Origin: Ichthyophis bannanicus
Taxonomy: Eukaryota; Chordata; Amphibia; Gymnophiona; Ichthyophiidae
NCBI GenBank assembly: GCA_033557465.1
Contig: CM066033.1
Location: 232,750,109-232,814,108 of the forward strand
Direction of reading: 5' to 3'
Length of the DNA stretch: 64,000 nt
Shown here in pieces: positions 47,455 through 58,203 of the stretch (within the stretch, counting starts at the first letter, position 1; each line of letters opens with the position of its first letter). A program made the translations under genes and the position numbers. The notes beneath the pieces are model-generated. The model made no database searches. It saw nothing but the letters and a program-made list of their open reading frames with translations, and had not been told where the DNA came from.

Positions 47455-47980
47455 GCGCGGACCGCCACACCAGGCAGGATTAAATAGTGGCCAGCCACCT
47501 TGAGATCTGGATGTGGATTGGTGGGGAACCAGCAGGAGGTACCTTGAGGGAGGAGAAACACAGGTGGTGAATACAGCAGGCAAAAAACAATGGGGGATAG
47601 GCAATAAACATGCACTCAGCAGTATACAATACAACAGCAATACTAGCAGCGCTAGACCGCCACACCAGGCAGGATTAAATAGTGGCCAGCCACCTTGAGG
47701 GGACACGTACGCGCTTCGCGCAGTTGCGTCACTTCCAAGTCGCGGAGATTGGAGCAGACAATCAGCTGTTAGAGATCTGGATGTGGCTTGGTGGGGAACC
47801 AGCAGGAAGTACCTTGAGGGGACGCGGATGCGCTTTTCACGGCCGTGTCACTTCCGGGTCTCGGAGATTGGAGCAGACAATCAGCTGTTAGAGATCTGGA
47901 TGTGGATTGGTGGGGAACCAGCAGGAGGTACCTTGAGGGAGGAGAAACACAGGTGGTGAATACAGCAGGCAAAAAACAAC
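47455..47980 (-). promoter_or_regulatory. L2-like LINE 5' UTR monomers
   Basis: A block with GACCGCCACACCAGGCAGG occurs twice (from 47459 and 47655), and one with GATCTGGATGTGG three times (47510, 47775, 47896). They are CpG-rich and carry a TATTTAATCC motif on the minus strand. Repeated 5' monomers usually act as the LINE promoter; that role is inferred. Confidence 0.6.
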
Positions 47981-49490
47981 TTCTACCTCTATGTCTGTGA
48001 GGTTCAGCTTTGTTTTTTCTTTGGCAACATGTGCATCTCCTACCTGTATCCATGTCCTCATTTGGCCTTGTGTAACTGTTTTTGCTCCCATTTGGGCATT
48101 AAAGGTGTTTCTGTACATGCGTACCTGATGTCTGCTGGTTCTCAGGCACATCACAGACTTTTGACTGGCCATCTACACTGCTGTATGACCCACTGATACA
48201 CACACATATGGTCTACACAGTTGAGGGGTGGTACTGGGGCATTGAGACATGATAGTTTGTTAATGTTTCTGCATTTGCCTGTGTACCACAGATCTACATT
48301 ACTGTATGGCAGAATGGCATTACATCTAGGTATCCTCCGTTCCAACCTTATTGCCTTCTGGTTGTGTGGGCAGCTTGGTGCACCTGCCTAGACCATGCCC
48401 CCTGTCAGTTGGGTATTCCTGTGCTATTCCCATGATGATGCAGACAACGTACGTCACTGCCATATGGTTCATTCACATTACTGTGTCGCCAGTCTACCTT
48501 TCAGGTCATTGCCCAATGTGTGTGTTATATCATACACAACATGTGTGTGGTGTGTTGGATGTTGTGCTGCTGCATTCCTGCGCACAGATGGTATCACTGC
48601 TGGCCACATAAGTATTCCATTTTAACACAGGTACATTCATCGCTCCCATGTGTCTGTACAGTTGGATGTCGCCTATCTTGGGACATTGTGGCTTCTTGTG
48701 GGTGGGCATCTCTACTACTTGGGCACATGCATGACCAGGCTGTTGCCTCTACATCCCCACCTGGGATGTGTGTGTCGGACATAGCTGGCATTGGTGTTCA
48801 TTGGCACTGGTGCTGGCAGTGGCTGCGGGACGGATTGGATATGCGCCTGCCTCCTTGTCTACATATCATCCACTGCAGAGATGTCTATGTCTTGCTGTGG
48901 CACTATGGTTCTCACACTGGTCTGGCGACCAGTGTTTGATTCACAATGTAGCATTTGTCAGGCCACATTCCCTGCATTGCTCTGACAGGGTCCAGTTAAT
49001 CATTGTCACCATTTGATGTACATTATGAGGATTATGTTGCCATGTACACTGTTTTGCTTGATATCATGGCCAGTCTCTTGACACCCATTACAGATATATG
49101 TGTGTAGACTAGCAGACATCTAGCTGTGTATGCTTTTCCTGGTTTGTGTGTCCTGTATTGCCAGGCATGTATGCCTTTGTGGACATTTCATGACTCCTGT
49201 GTGTTTGGTCCTCCACATGCAGCACCTACTGTGTACATGTGCACACCATGCATCTCCTGGACATGATCTGTCCTGCTCATCATCTGTTGATGAACCAGTG
49301 GCTTGGGTGTGACATGTTGGACAGACATGTGTCTCTGCTGCTGCATCACCACACTGACCAAACCATCCTGGACCACTGTCAGTTGTCTGTGTGCCAGTCT
49401 TCTCCCACCTCACACGGTACTATGACTTTCCATGCACACATTCCATTTGGTGGTACATATTAGCATTGTAGTTGCTGTGGTTGTTTGGGA

Positions 49491-49540
49491 TAGTGGTTAG
49501 AGACATGCATTGGGCCACCATAGGTTGTGGGTTTGATTCC
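49491..49540 (+). other. tRNA-like module, copy 4 right part
   Basis: TAGTGGTTAGA (49491) then GGGTTTGATTCC (49529-49540); good A and B box matches at slightly short spacing. A second, weaker pair lies at 49746-49797. Confidence 0.45.
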
Positions 49541-49928
49541 AGCATGTTCCATTCCTCTTCTTTTCTTGTGTTCTGCTAACCTTACCATGCAGTGGCTGCA
49601 GCTTCGTCACCTCTCTGCACACCCTCCCTTCTCTTCACTGTGCACCACAGTGTGCCCTCTATGCAGCTTGTCTGTCACATATTAGCTGTTACATATGGTC
49701 CTTATCATTATGCTGTCCAAGCAAACAGGTGACTTGGGGGATTGGTAGTGTTGTTGTGATGCTGGTGTTGGACACGATGGTGTGCAGGTTCGGTTCTCAT
49801 GTGTTCCTTTTGGGTTCTGTTCCCCGTTTTGCCCTGGCCCATTGACTATGCACATGGCTGTCCCCTCTGCAGGCCCCCGACACCTTTTCTATTTTGGATC
49901 TTTGCTCCTTGGCATGTTATGTTCACGG

Positions 49929-50731
49929 CATGTTATGTTCACCCAGGAAAAAGATTTAGACGTCATTGTGGATAACATGTTAAAACCCTCGGCCCAGTGT
50001 GCAGTGGCGGCCAAGAGAGCAAATAGAATGCTAGGTATCATAAGGAAAGGAATGGAAAATAAAACAAAAGATATTATAATGCCTCTATATCGTTCCATGG
50101 TGAGACCGCACCTTGAATATTGTGTGCAATTCTGGTCGCCGTATCTTAAAAAGGATATAGCGATTTTAGAAAAGGTTCAGAGAAGAGTCACCAAAATGGT
50201 AAAATGGATGGAAGGATACTCCTATGAAGAAAGGCTAAAAAGATTAAGGCTCTTTAACCTGGAAAAGAGATGGCTGAGGGGAGATATGATAGAAGTCTAT
50301 AAATTAATGAACGGAGTGGAACGGGTAAACGTAGATCAATTGTTTACATTATCAGAATATAGAAAGACTAGGGGATATGCAAATGAAGCTACAGGGTAAA
50401 CTATTTAAGACTAATAAAAGAAAATATTTTTTCACTCAACGTGTAATCAAACTCTGGAATTTGTTACCGGAGGATGTAGTAAAGGCTGTTAGTGTAGCTG
50501 GGTTTAAAAAAAGTTTGGACAAGTTCCTGGAGGAAAGGTCCATAAACCATTATTAAGAAGGGACCCAGGATATCAATGCTTGACCCAGTACAAGCATTGC
50601 GGAACCTGTGTCTTTTGGGGAAACTGCTAGGTACGTATGACCTAGATTGGCCACTGTTGGAAACAGGATACTGGGCTTGATGGACCTTGGTCTGACCCAG
50701 TATGGCACATCTTATGTTCTTATGTTCTTAC
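49929..50731 (+). pseudogene. CR1-type LINE 3' fragment in copy 4
   Basis: The frame encodes PSAQCAVAAKRANRMLG, MVRPHLEYCVQFWSPYLKK, EERLKRLRLFNLEKR and VYKLMNGVERVN, then a frameshift and FFTQRVIKLWNLLPED. It ends in TTATGTTCTTATGTTCTT. ACGGCAT flanks both sides (about 49927-49933 and from 50730), a likely 7-bp target duplication. Confidence 0.85.
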
Positions 50732-50814
50732 GGCATTCCATTTCATGGTGTGTGTGCGCATATGTTTATCTGTGTCTCTTGTCCCACTTTCAGACTGTGA
50801 TATCAGCTGTGGAC

Positions 50815-52130
50815 ATCTGTTCTGCATTTGTGTTGCATCATGGGTACTGGTGGGGTTGCCCTATCCTGGCACACAACAGGCGTTTTGTGTGGTGTCCTGC
50901 AGTGTTCTTGAAGCAGACATTGCTGTGGAACTCAACATGGTGGTGTAGGCTGCTGGTTTGTGCACTGACATTCTGCCCACTGGTCATGGGTTCGATTTCT
51001 GTTTGTTCTAGTTTTTTTATGCCTGTCCTATACAACTACTTGTCATTCCTTTGGAAAGTCATATCTCTGCGGATCTGTACTGCCAGCCCATAGTACCCTC
51101 ATCACAGTTGCCAACCATTCTTCTGTCCGTCTATCTGCATGTGTCATCTGTGTGGTGTCCTGTCTTCATGTGCAGGCTGCTACCCCATGTCCTCCGCTAG
51201 TACCCTTTTCTGCATTGTGGCTCTTCATGCTTCCCTCTCCTGTGTCTTCTCTGCATAGCATTACTACTCCTCTGTCCTCCTGTCATTGCACTTGTCTTGC
51301 CACCTCTACCTCCACTGGTGGACACGTATTCCCATCCTCTGTCACCCACTGTCATTGTAGCAGTTTACATTGCCAACACCCTGTGCATCTGTACAGCTAC
51401 CTCCGATATGTTTATCCACTTTACCGGCTGCCACATAAGCTGCACGCAGACTTTGCGGGTCCATCAGCTCTCACCTCTCCTTCCTTCCATCACTTGTCCA
51501 TTGCCTTTGCTTGGTGCTCGGTGCAGTATTAGGGTTAAATCTGGGTTTCAGCCTTACATTTCATGCTTGTCAACTTGAGCCACCTTACTGCCCCGACGGC
51601 ACCATATCTTGGGTCACCTTAGCATCATTGTGGCACCTGGACCTGGACCTGGACCTGGAATAATTACACCTGGAGCTGGAACATTTGCGTTAAAAGCCCA
51701 TTGTCTTTCAGTTAAGTTAAATATGTTTTACAAATAACATTTATGAAAAAAGGATCAAAAAAATGGAAAACGTTATGTGTATTATGGCTACATTTTAGGT
51801 CATTGATGTATGTAGGGCTTGACTGACCACAGTTTAAATGGTCGTTACAATAGCCCGGATATTCTGAGACCTGCTAGCCAAACATAAATAATATAAATTA
51901 ATTTATTGTCATTGCAAGTCGCTAGACACTTTCACATTGCATCACAGAGTTTTTGGAAATATTGAGCTATTAGGACTCTGAAAAAAAGACCACAGTTATT
52001 CTTGTAGGCTACAAACCTGGACCTGGGGCACCTTAGGTTTCAGCATTTTGTAGGGCACTTTGTAGGGCGCCTTACGCTAAGTACCTTGTACGGTGCTTTG
52101 TAATGTGCGTTAGCCCAGGGCGTCCTGTAC
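50815..52130. repeat. Internal direct repeat, right copy, of copy 4
   Basis: Homologous to 30530-31560. It holds its own T2 module (50946-50999: TAGGCTGCTGG and GGGTTCGATTTC) and a GGCGCC-type array near 52060. An AT-rich insert (51659-52015) interrupts it. Confidence 0.75.
51659..52015. mobile_element. AT-rich insert between CCTGGA repeats
   Basis: About 357 bases of AT-rich DNA lie between four CCTGGA units (51636-51658) and two more (52016-52026). The left direct repeat of copy 4 lacks it. No terminal repeats or frame were recognised. Confidence 0.4.
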
Positions 52131-52282
52131 TGCACGCTGTCTCATGCAGCTTGCCGTGATGATGCACCGCCCACGCCTTTATATGGGCATCTGTACATTT
52201 ACTGCAGAACCTAACGCGAATGACATTACCGCAGTTTAGTAAACATGCCCCTTAATGGCCTCTTGGTCAGTCAGTTTACACT

Positions 52283-53135
52283 TTGCAGGTAGGCGGCTGC
52301 CTATGGTGCGGGTTCTGCGGTAGGGGTGCCTGCATAGGTGTCCACGCTTCCCTCCAGCACCGCCTGCCAATGTTCCGTGCCCTTGGGTGTAGCTGCTGGG
52401 TACTATCCCCTGTGACACTGTGGGAAACAGTCGTGCCCATGTTGGGCCTTCAGCAGTTGCTGTCTGGCTGCTCTGCTGCTTCAGCATTTGTATTGGCCAC
52501 CTAGGCATCGCCCTAGCCCGGGACATGTGCACGCCATAGGAACCCTGTCCGATGGTGGGGAAACCCTGAGCAGCGCTATTTCACTGTGGGCTCATTCACC
52601 TTGTATGGGGACGGAGTATAGACCCTTCCACGATTTATATCTGTTCTATGGAGCTTACTCGGGGGGGGGAGGGGTTGATGTTTCTCATTGATACCACTAT
52701 TGGCCAGCTTGGTTATGGTTTTTTTCCAGTTTGTTGGGGTCATTTTCAGTGTTTCTGTGCCCTTTTGTTCTGTTCACATGTATCACACTTATCACTTTTT
52801 TGGGGTTTCCCTGCCTGGCCTGTACATTGCTGACACTGAAATGGTTTCTCTTCCCTGTAATGTGCATTTAACAGCAGGTTTTCATTCGCGTTGGAATTGA
52901 GCTCTTCATATCAGCGTGTTAGTGTGGAGGGAGCCTCTCCCCGCCCACTCTCCACCCATTGACCCCTTCTCTCCGCCCTCTCTCCACCTTCTGCGGTGTT
53001 TTACCGCGCCGCGGGAGTTTACGATTGTTAACTACGGTTAACGCGCGTTATGTAATGTTAACGATCATAATTACGATCGTTAACGTTACATAACGCGCGT
53101 TATTCACGATTACCGCAGTTTAGTAAACATACCCC
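52283..53135 (-). mobile_element. PIF/Harbinger-like copy 6, right part only
   Basis: It is homologous to 7378-8259 of copy 1 in the same orientation and ends with CATACCCC followed by TTA (53136-53138). Its left part is cut off at 52282 by the end of the Penelope element. The missing half was not found left of 21747. Confidence 0.75.
53039..53102. repeat. Subterminal hairpin of copy 6
   Basis: Arms 53039-53067 and 53074-53102 pair over about 27 of 29 bp. Confidence 0.85.
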
Positions 53136-53214
53136 TTAGTATGATTGCTCAATATCCTCTTGCTTTGGCCCTTTTTCATCTACATCATGATTGTCTTGTC
53201 TATTTTTATTTAGC

Positions 53215-53896
53215 TATCTTCTCATAAACAGTCTTCTAAAAATTGTTCAAGATCCACCTTACTTCCATTCCTATTTGTGTGTGTTTTCTGAGGTCCCATT
53301 CTTGGCCTTTCATCTATCATATGATGGCAGGGAACAACATAAGAACATAAGATATGCCATACTGGGTCAGACCAAGGTCCATTAAGCCCAGTATCCTGTT
53401 TCCAGCAATGGCCAATCTAGGTCATACGCACCTAGAAGTTTCCCCAAAAGACACAGGTTCCACAATGCTTGTATTGGGTCAAGCATTGATATCCTGGGTC
53501 CCTTTTTAATAATGGTTTATGGACATTTCCTCTAGGAACTTGTCCAAACCTTTTTTAAACCCAGCTACACTAACAGCCTTTACTATATCCTCCGGTAACA
53601 AATTCCAGAGTTTGATTATACGTTGAGTGAAAAAATAGTTTCTCTTATTGGTCTTAAATACCCTGTAGCTTCATTGCATGTCCCCTAGTCTTTCTATATT
53701 CTGATAACGTAAACAATTTATCTATGTTTACCTGTTCCACTCCGTTCATTAATTTATAGACTTCTATCATATCTCCCCTCAGCCGTCTCTTTTCCAGGTT
53801 AAAGAGCCCTAACCTTTTTAGCCTTTCTTCATAGGGGTATCCTTCCATCCCCTTTACCATTTTGGTGGCTCTTCTCTGAACCTTTTCTAATAACAC
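53215..53896 (-). pseudogene. CR1-type LINE fragments, left part of split copy
   Basis: 53215-53335 matches the linker before the RT of the CR1 at 16880 in reverse. From 53338 the minus strand carries the CR1 3' end and C-terminus (RRATKMVKGMEGYPYEERL, LFNLEKRRLRGDMIEVYKL, LSEYRKTRGHAMKLQG). Harbinger copy 5 follows; the same protein resumes at 57691. Confidence 0.85.
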
Positions 53897-53946
53897 TATG
53901 GGGTATGTTTACTAAACTGCGGTAACCGTACATAACGCGCGTTATG

Positions 53947-54008
53947 TAACGTTAACGATCGTAAGCGCAGCATAATGCACGTTATGCTGCGCTTACGATC
54001 GTTAACAT
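53947..54008. repeat. Subterminal hairpin of copy 5
   Basis: Arms 53947-53974 and 53981-54008 with a 6-base loop and about two mismatches. Confidence 0.85.
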
Positions 54009-55114
54009 TATATGACGCGAGTTTTGATGCGCTAACGATCGTAATGCCCCACGGCACGGTAAAAAACCGCAGAAGGTGGAGAGAGGGCAGAGAGAAGGGG
54101 TCAATGGACGGAGAGTGGGCAGGGAGAGGCTCCCTTCACACTAACGCGCTGATATGAAGAGCTCAATTCCAACGCGAATGATAACCTGCCGTTAAATGCA
54201 CATTACAGGGGAGAGAAACCATTTCAGTGTCATCAATGTACAGGCCAGGCAGGGAAACCTAAAAAAGTGATAAGTGTGATACATGTGCACAGAAAAAAAG
54301 GGCACAGAAACACTGAAAATGACCCCAACAAACTGGAAAGAAACAATAACCAAGCTCGCCAATAGTGGTATCAATGAGAAACATCAACCCCTCCCCCCCC
54401 CGAGTAAGCTCCATAGAACAGATATAAATCGTGGAAGGGTCTATAATCCATCCTCATACAAGGTGAATGAGCCCACAGTGAAATAGCGCTGCTCAGGGTT
54501 TTCCCCACCATCGGACAGGGTTCCTATGGTGTGCACATTTTCCGCAACATCAGGGCGGGCATGTCGGAACGGCAACTGGACAGATGCCGGAGAAGGGGAT
54601 ACAGAGGGCTGCAGGCGGCTGCAGGCGGCACATGCTGTGGTGCAGCTGGGCCACAGTGCGGACTAGGGCGATGCCTAGGTGGCCCATAAGAATGCTGAAG
54701 CAGCAGAGCAGCCAGACAGCAACTGCTGAAGGCCCAACATGGGCACGACTGTTTCCCACAGTGTCACAGGGGATAGTACCCAGCAGCTACCCCCAAGGGC
54801 ACGGAACATTGGCAGGCGGTGCTAGGGGGAAGCGTGGACACCTATGCAGGCACCCCTACCCCAGAACCCGCACCATAGGCAGCTGCCTACCTGCACACTG
54901 GATGGCCTGACACTGCGCAACACCAGCACCACCAGCAGAAGGGCATGTCAGCATGGTGGCTGAGGGATACTGGTGGTGGAGGGGGCAGTGGCAGCTGCCC
55001 AGAGCAGACCGTGGCCTAGCCCTGTGTAGGTGGGTGCCGTGTACTGCAACAGATGGGCCCTGTCTGACGAACAGTCATGTTATCACCAAGGAATGTACAG
55101 ACTCTGTGACAACA

Positions 55115-55173
55115 AGGTGCTGCAGTGCACAAAACCAGTGTATTCAGAAGTCGCGGGTCACAGGTTCAAGTCC
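55115..55173 (+). other. tRNA-like module T1, copy 5
   Basis: AGGTGCTGCAGTGCA then GGTTCAAGTCC (55163-55173), an exact B-box consensus. Confidence 0.55.
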
Positions 55174-57417
55174 CAGCTGTGGTTCCCATCAACCCAGTCC
55201 CCATATTTTACCCACTACTACAACGTGCTAATACAGACAGCACCTTTATTGCAGATGACGTAAACATGCCCAAGACACCTACTTTTTACCCTACAGAGCA
55301 CAGACACCATAAACATGCACATTACCTAGAGCATAGCCTCCCAAATGCAGTCCTGGAGGGCCAAACACCATCCCGGTTCCATGCTGCCTCTGGTAAAGAT
55401 GCCTGTGCTGCATTTCTATGTGCCACCCCCATGGTATGCAGATGTATCTCATGCATATTCATGAGGGACAGCATGAAAACCCGAACAGTGTTTGGCACCG
55501 CAGGACTGGAGTTGGGAACCTCTGCCGTAAAACAGCAGTCAACAGGGTAGACACACCCGCACCCACAGGCCCCATTATCCAAAGCCTCCTGGAGAGGCAG
55601 GACTTTGGGCTCTGCGTGCATCTCCCAATACTAGCACTTGCATACCTTAGTAATGCCACCCTAAACCGGGGAATATGGTACACATCTATCAAAAGGTTGC
55701 TATGAATACTGGCAGATAGCAATTCCTAGGTTAAGTACACTTCTCTGAGTGAGCTGCATCATAGCAATCTTTCTGATGTCTGTGGAGTGTGCTACAGGTT
55801 TTGTGTCTGACAGTGTTTACCAACCTGGGGAGTGACTCCTACAGTATTGCGTACCATAGCCATGCCTGCACTGTGCCCAGGACTGGTGTGGTGGCCTGAG
55901 CTGCCCAACACCTCTATAGTTGCACAATGCTGGCATAGGTGTGGGGAGTGTATGTCTGTCTATCCAGTGTGTGGTGGCTGCCAACACCCTCCACAGCCCA
56001 CACTGCTAGCACTGTTGCCAGTATTGGCCTGCCAATGTGCATAATGATTAGCAAGGTACTGTGGGAATAGCCTGGATAGGGTGGCCTGGCCTGGATGCAT
56101 CTGCACACGGCATAGGGCAATGGCTCGGACATTGTAGTGCCTGGCCACCACCTGCACGGACAGGGTGGCCATAGCATGTCCTGCTGGGAGGTCACTCTCA
56201 CCCTGACTGAGCAGTGACCATGGCATGGCTAGGTTCCCCCATAGTGCTATATAGTATTTCTCTCATATGATATTTATGGGTTTCCTTTTGGGGCCCAATC
56301 ACTGACTTGTCTGCTTGGTGTGTATGCTGACATCCCTGTTCTGGGTACATGTGTCTTCTTCAGGACCATGCACTATGGACTAGCTTGCGGACTGTCTGCA
56401 GCTAGTATGTGTTTTGCTGGAACACCTTGCAGGGTACAGCGACTGGAGGCCTGCTGCTGGAGAATGTCAGATAATGGTGGGGGGCAGCTGAGCATTTCCA
56501 GGCCTGCCGTCTGTCTGCTATTTTGTTATGGATGTATACCGCTCTGTCTGTTCCCCAGCAGGACTGAGGTTGCTGGTCCCCTCTACTGCTGCCATTGCAG
56601 GGAGGTAGACTGTGGATCTATTGGTGGGTGATCCTGTTTCCCACCCTAAGCCCCAGAGGGTTGGTTGTGTGGTGGTACATAATCTGCCTATGGGTCCATA
56701 CACTCCCCCCTTCACCTAAAGCAGGTAACGATGGCACCATCACAGGATATGCACTATTCTGGGTGCAGCATCGCCCATAGGGACTAGACATGACCGAGAC
56801 ATATAGCAGGACACAGATGTATCCTAGGTGTGTCTAACTGAACTACCTATCACACACTGATGGGGACCTACAGCATGGCGTATTTCAGTCATGAAAGGTG
56901 CTGTGGACCTGGTGCTGGGCGCCCCACCTCAACCTCAGGGTGGGCACTGTACCCGCACAATGTGACTGTCTGTGGCTACTTTGTGGCAGTGCCACACACG
57001 GTCTGTTCCCCCTACAAGGCCGAGGTGCTGTGGGGGTGCATACCCGATCTTGTGCCCATCTCTCGACTGCTGATTTGCATGTGCAGTGCATCATGGGTAC
57101 GGGTGGGTTACCCCTATCCTGGTAACCACAGCAGACAGTTTGTGTGGTGCTGTGCTGTCCTGCAGCCAGCCAGGGCTTTGTTCACATCCTTATAAGGTGT
57201 CCTATAGGGGACATTATAGGGTGCCTTGGCGGACAGTACACTTTATAATGTGCCCTATGGAGTGCGTTATGGGGTGCCTTATGCGGCACCTTAGGTTATG
57301 CCACTGTGAGGGTGTGTTTGCTGGCAGTACTAATTAAAATACACATCACATGCCTCAACAATCGCTACTTAAATGTAAAGGGTGCTGCCTCAGCCAGCCT
57401 TATACATTAGGCCCTCT

Positions 57418-57473
57418 GGGGAATCGAACCCATGACCCCTGTCCCATCAGTCAGTATTGTAACCATTGTGCTA
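57418..57473 (-). other. tRNA-like module T3, copy 5
   Basis: On the minus strand TAGCACAATGG (57473-57463) precedes GGGTTCGATTCCCC (57431-57418), an exact B box, at tRNA spacing. Confidence 0.6.
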
Positions 57474-57690
57474 CAACTCTGTTGCTGTGCTTGTATGCCT
57501 GCGTGCCTTCTTAAGATTAACACGCAGTAACGTGCCCTTTAGCGCTCATTCATTTATGACGCTTTGTAACGCGCGTTCTCGGCGCGTTCTCGGAAACGAT
57601 GTACCGCCCATGTCCTTATTTGGGGTTTCTGTCTCTACCGCGGCTCCTAACGCGAATCGCACTAACGCAGTTTAGTAAACATACCCCTAT

Positions 57691-58200
57691 ATCTTTTTTA
57701 AGATACGGCGACCAGAATTGCACACAATATTCAAGGTGCGGTTGCACCATGGAACAATACAGAGGCATTATAATAGCCTTTATTCTATTTTCCATTCCTT
57801 TCCTTACAATAACTAGCTTTATATTTTCTCTCTTGACTGCCGCTGCACACTGGGCGGAGGGTTTTAACATGTTATCCATAATGACACCTACATCTTTTTC
57901 CTGGGTGGTGGTTCCTAATGTGGAACCTTGCATCGTGTAACCATAGTTTGGGTTGTTCTTCCCTAGGTGCATAACTTTGCACTTGTCCAAATTAAATTTC
58001 ATCTGCCATTTTGATGCCCAGTCTTCCAATTTATCAAGATCCTCTTGCAATTTTCCACAATCCTCATGGGTTTTAACAGCTTTAAATAGTTTTGTGTCAT
58101 CTGCAAATTTGATAACCTCACTCATTATTCCCTTTTCCAGGTCATTTATGAGTATGTCAAAAAGCAGCGGATCCAGCACAGATCCCTGGGGTACAAAGTA
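57691..58200 (-). pseudogene. CR1-type LINE, right part of split copy (RT)
   Basis: The minus frame encodes FDILINDLEKGIMSEVIKF then FADDTKLFKAV with the FADD catalytic pair, KWQMKFNLDKCKVMHLGK, KDVGVIMDNMLKPSAQCAA and MVQPHLEYCVQFWSPYLKK. It joins in frame with 53896 leftward once Harbinger copy 5 is removed. Confidence 0.88.
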
Positions 58201-58203
58201 AAT

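Larger units (their letters stand above)
43945..47980 (-). mobile_element. L2-like LINE, near full length
   Basis: On the minus strand: a 5' UTR with repeated GC-rich monomers (47980-47300), a single long ORF in several frames (47298-44081), and a 3' end with the TTGTAAACCGCTCTGGTACC stem and ATAAAGATAAAGATAAAG tail (44010-43945). It lies inside Harbinger copy 4, so it inserted after that element formed. Confidence 0.85.
27214..52251 (+). mobile_element. Giant PIF/Harbinger-like element, copy 4 (formerly autonomous, 25 kb)
   Basis: The left end GGGGCATGTTTACTAAA and the right end share a private variant (GCATG instead of GTATG). TTA flanks both sides (27211-27213 and 52252-52254). The empty site is confirmed by the other arm of the Penelope inverted repeat (21770-21790), which runs through without the insert. 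It carries the transposase, SANT-like genes, two tandem-repeat blocks, several tRNA-like modules, a long L2-like LINE and a CR1 fragment. After subtracting the two LINEs, about 20 kb is its own sequence, far longer than typical Harbinger elements. Confidence 0.88.
53900..57687 (+). mobile_element. PIF/Harbinger-like element, copy 5 (non-autonomous)
   Basis: Ends GGGGTATGTTTACTAAAC and inverse; TAT at 53897-53899 and 57688-57690. Joining the flanks restores the CR1 sequence seen uninterrupted at 61125-61150. It carries a 28-bp hairpin, T1 and T3 modules and the ancestral hAT miniature (55337-55530), and no transposase. Confidence 0.88.

Noticed and set aside
27214..52251. CRISPR array
   Set aside because: Tandem repeats here lack unique spacers, and the DNA is from a vertebrate nucleus.
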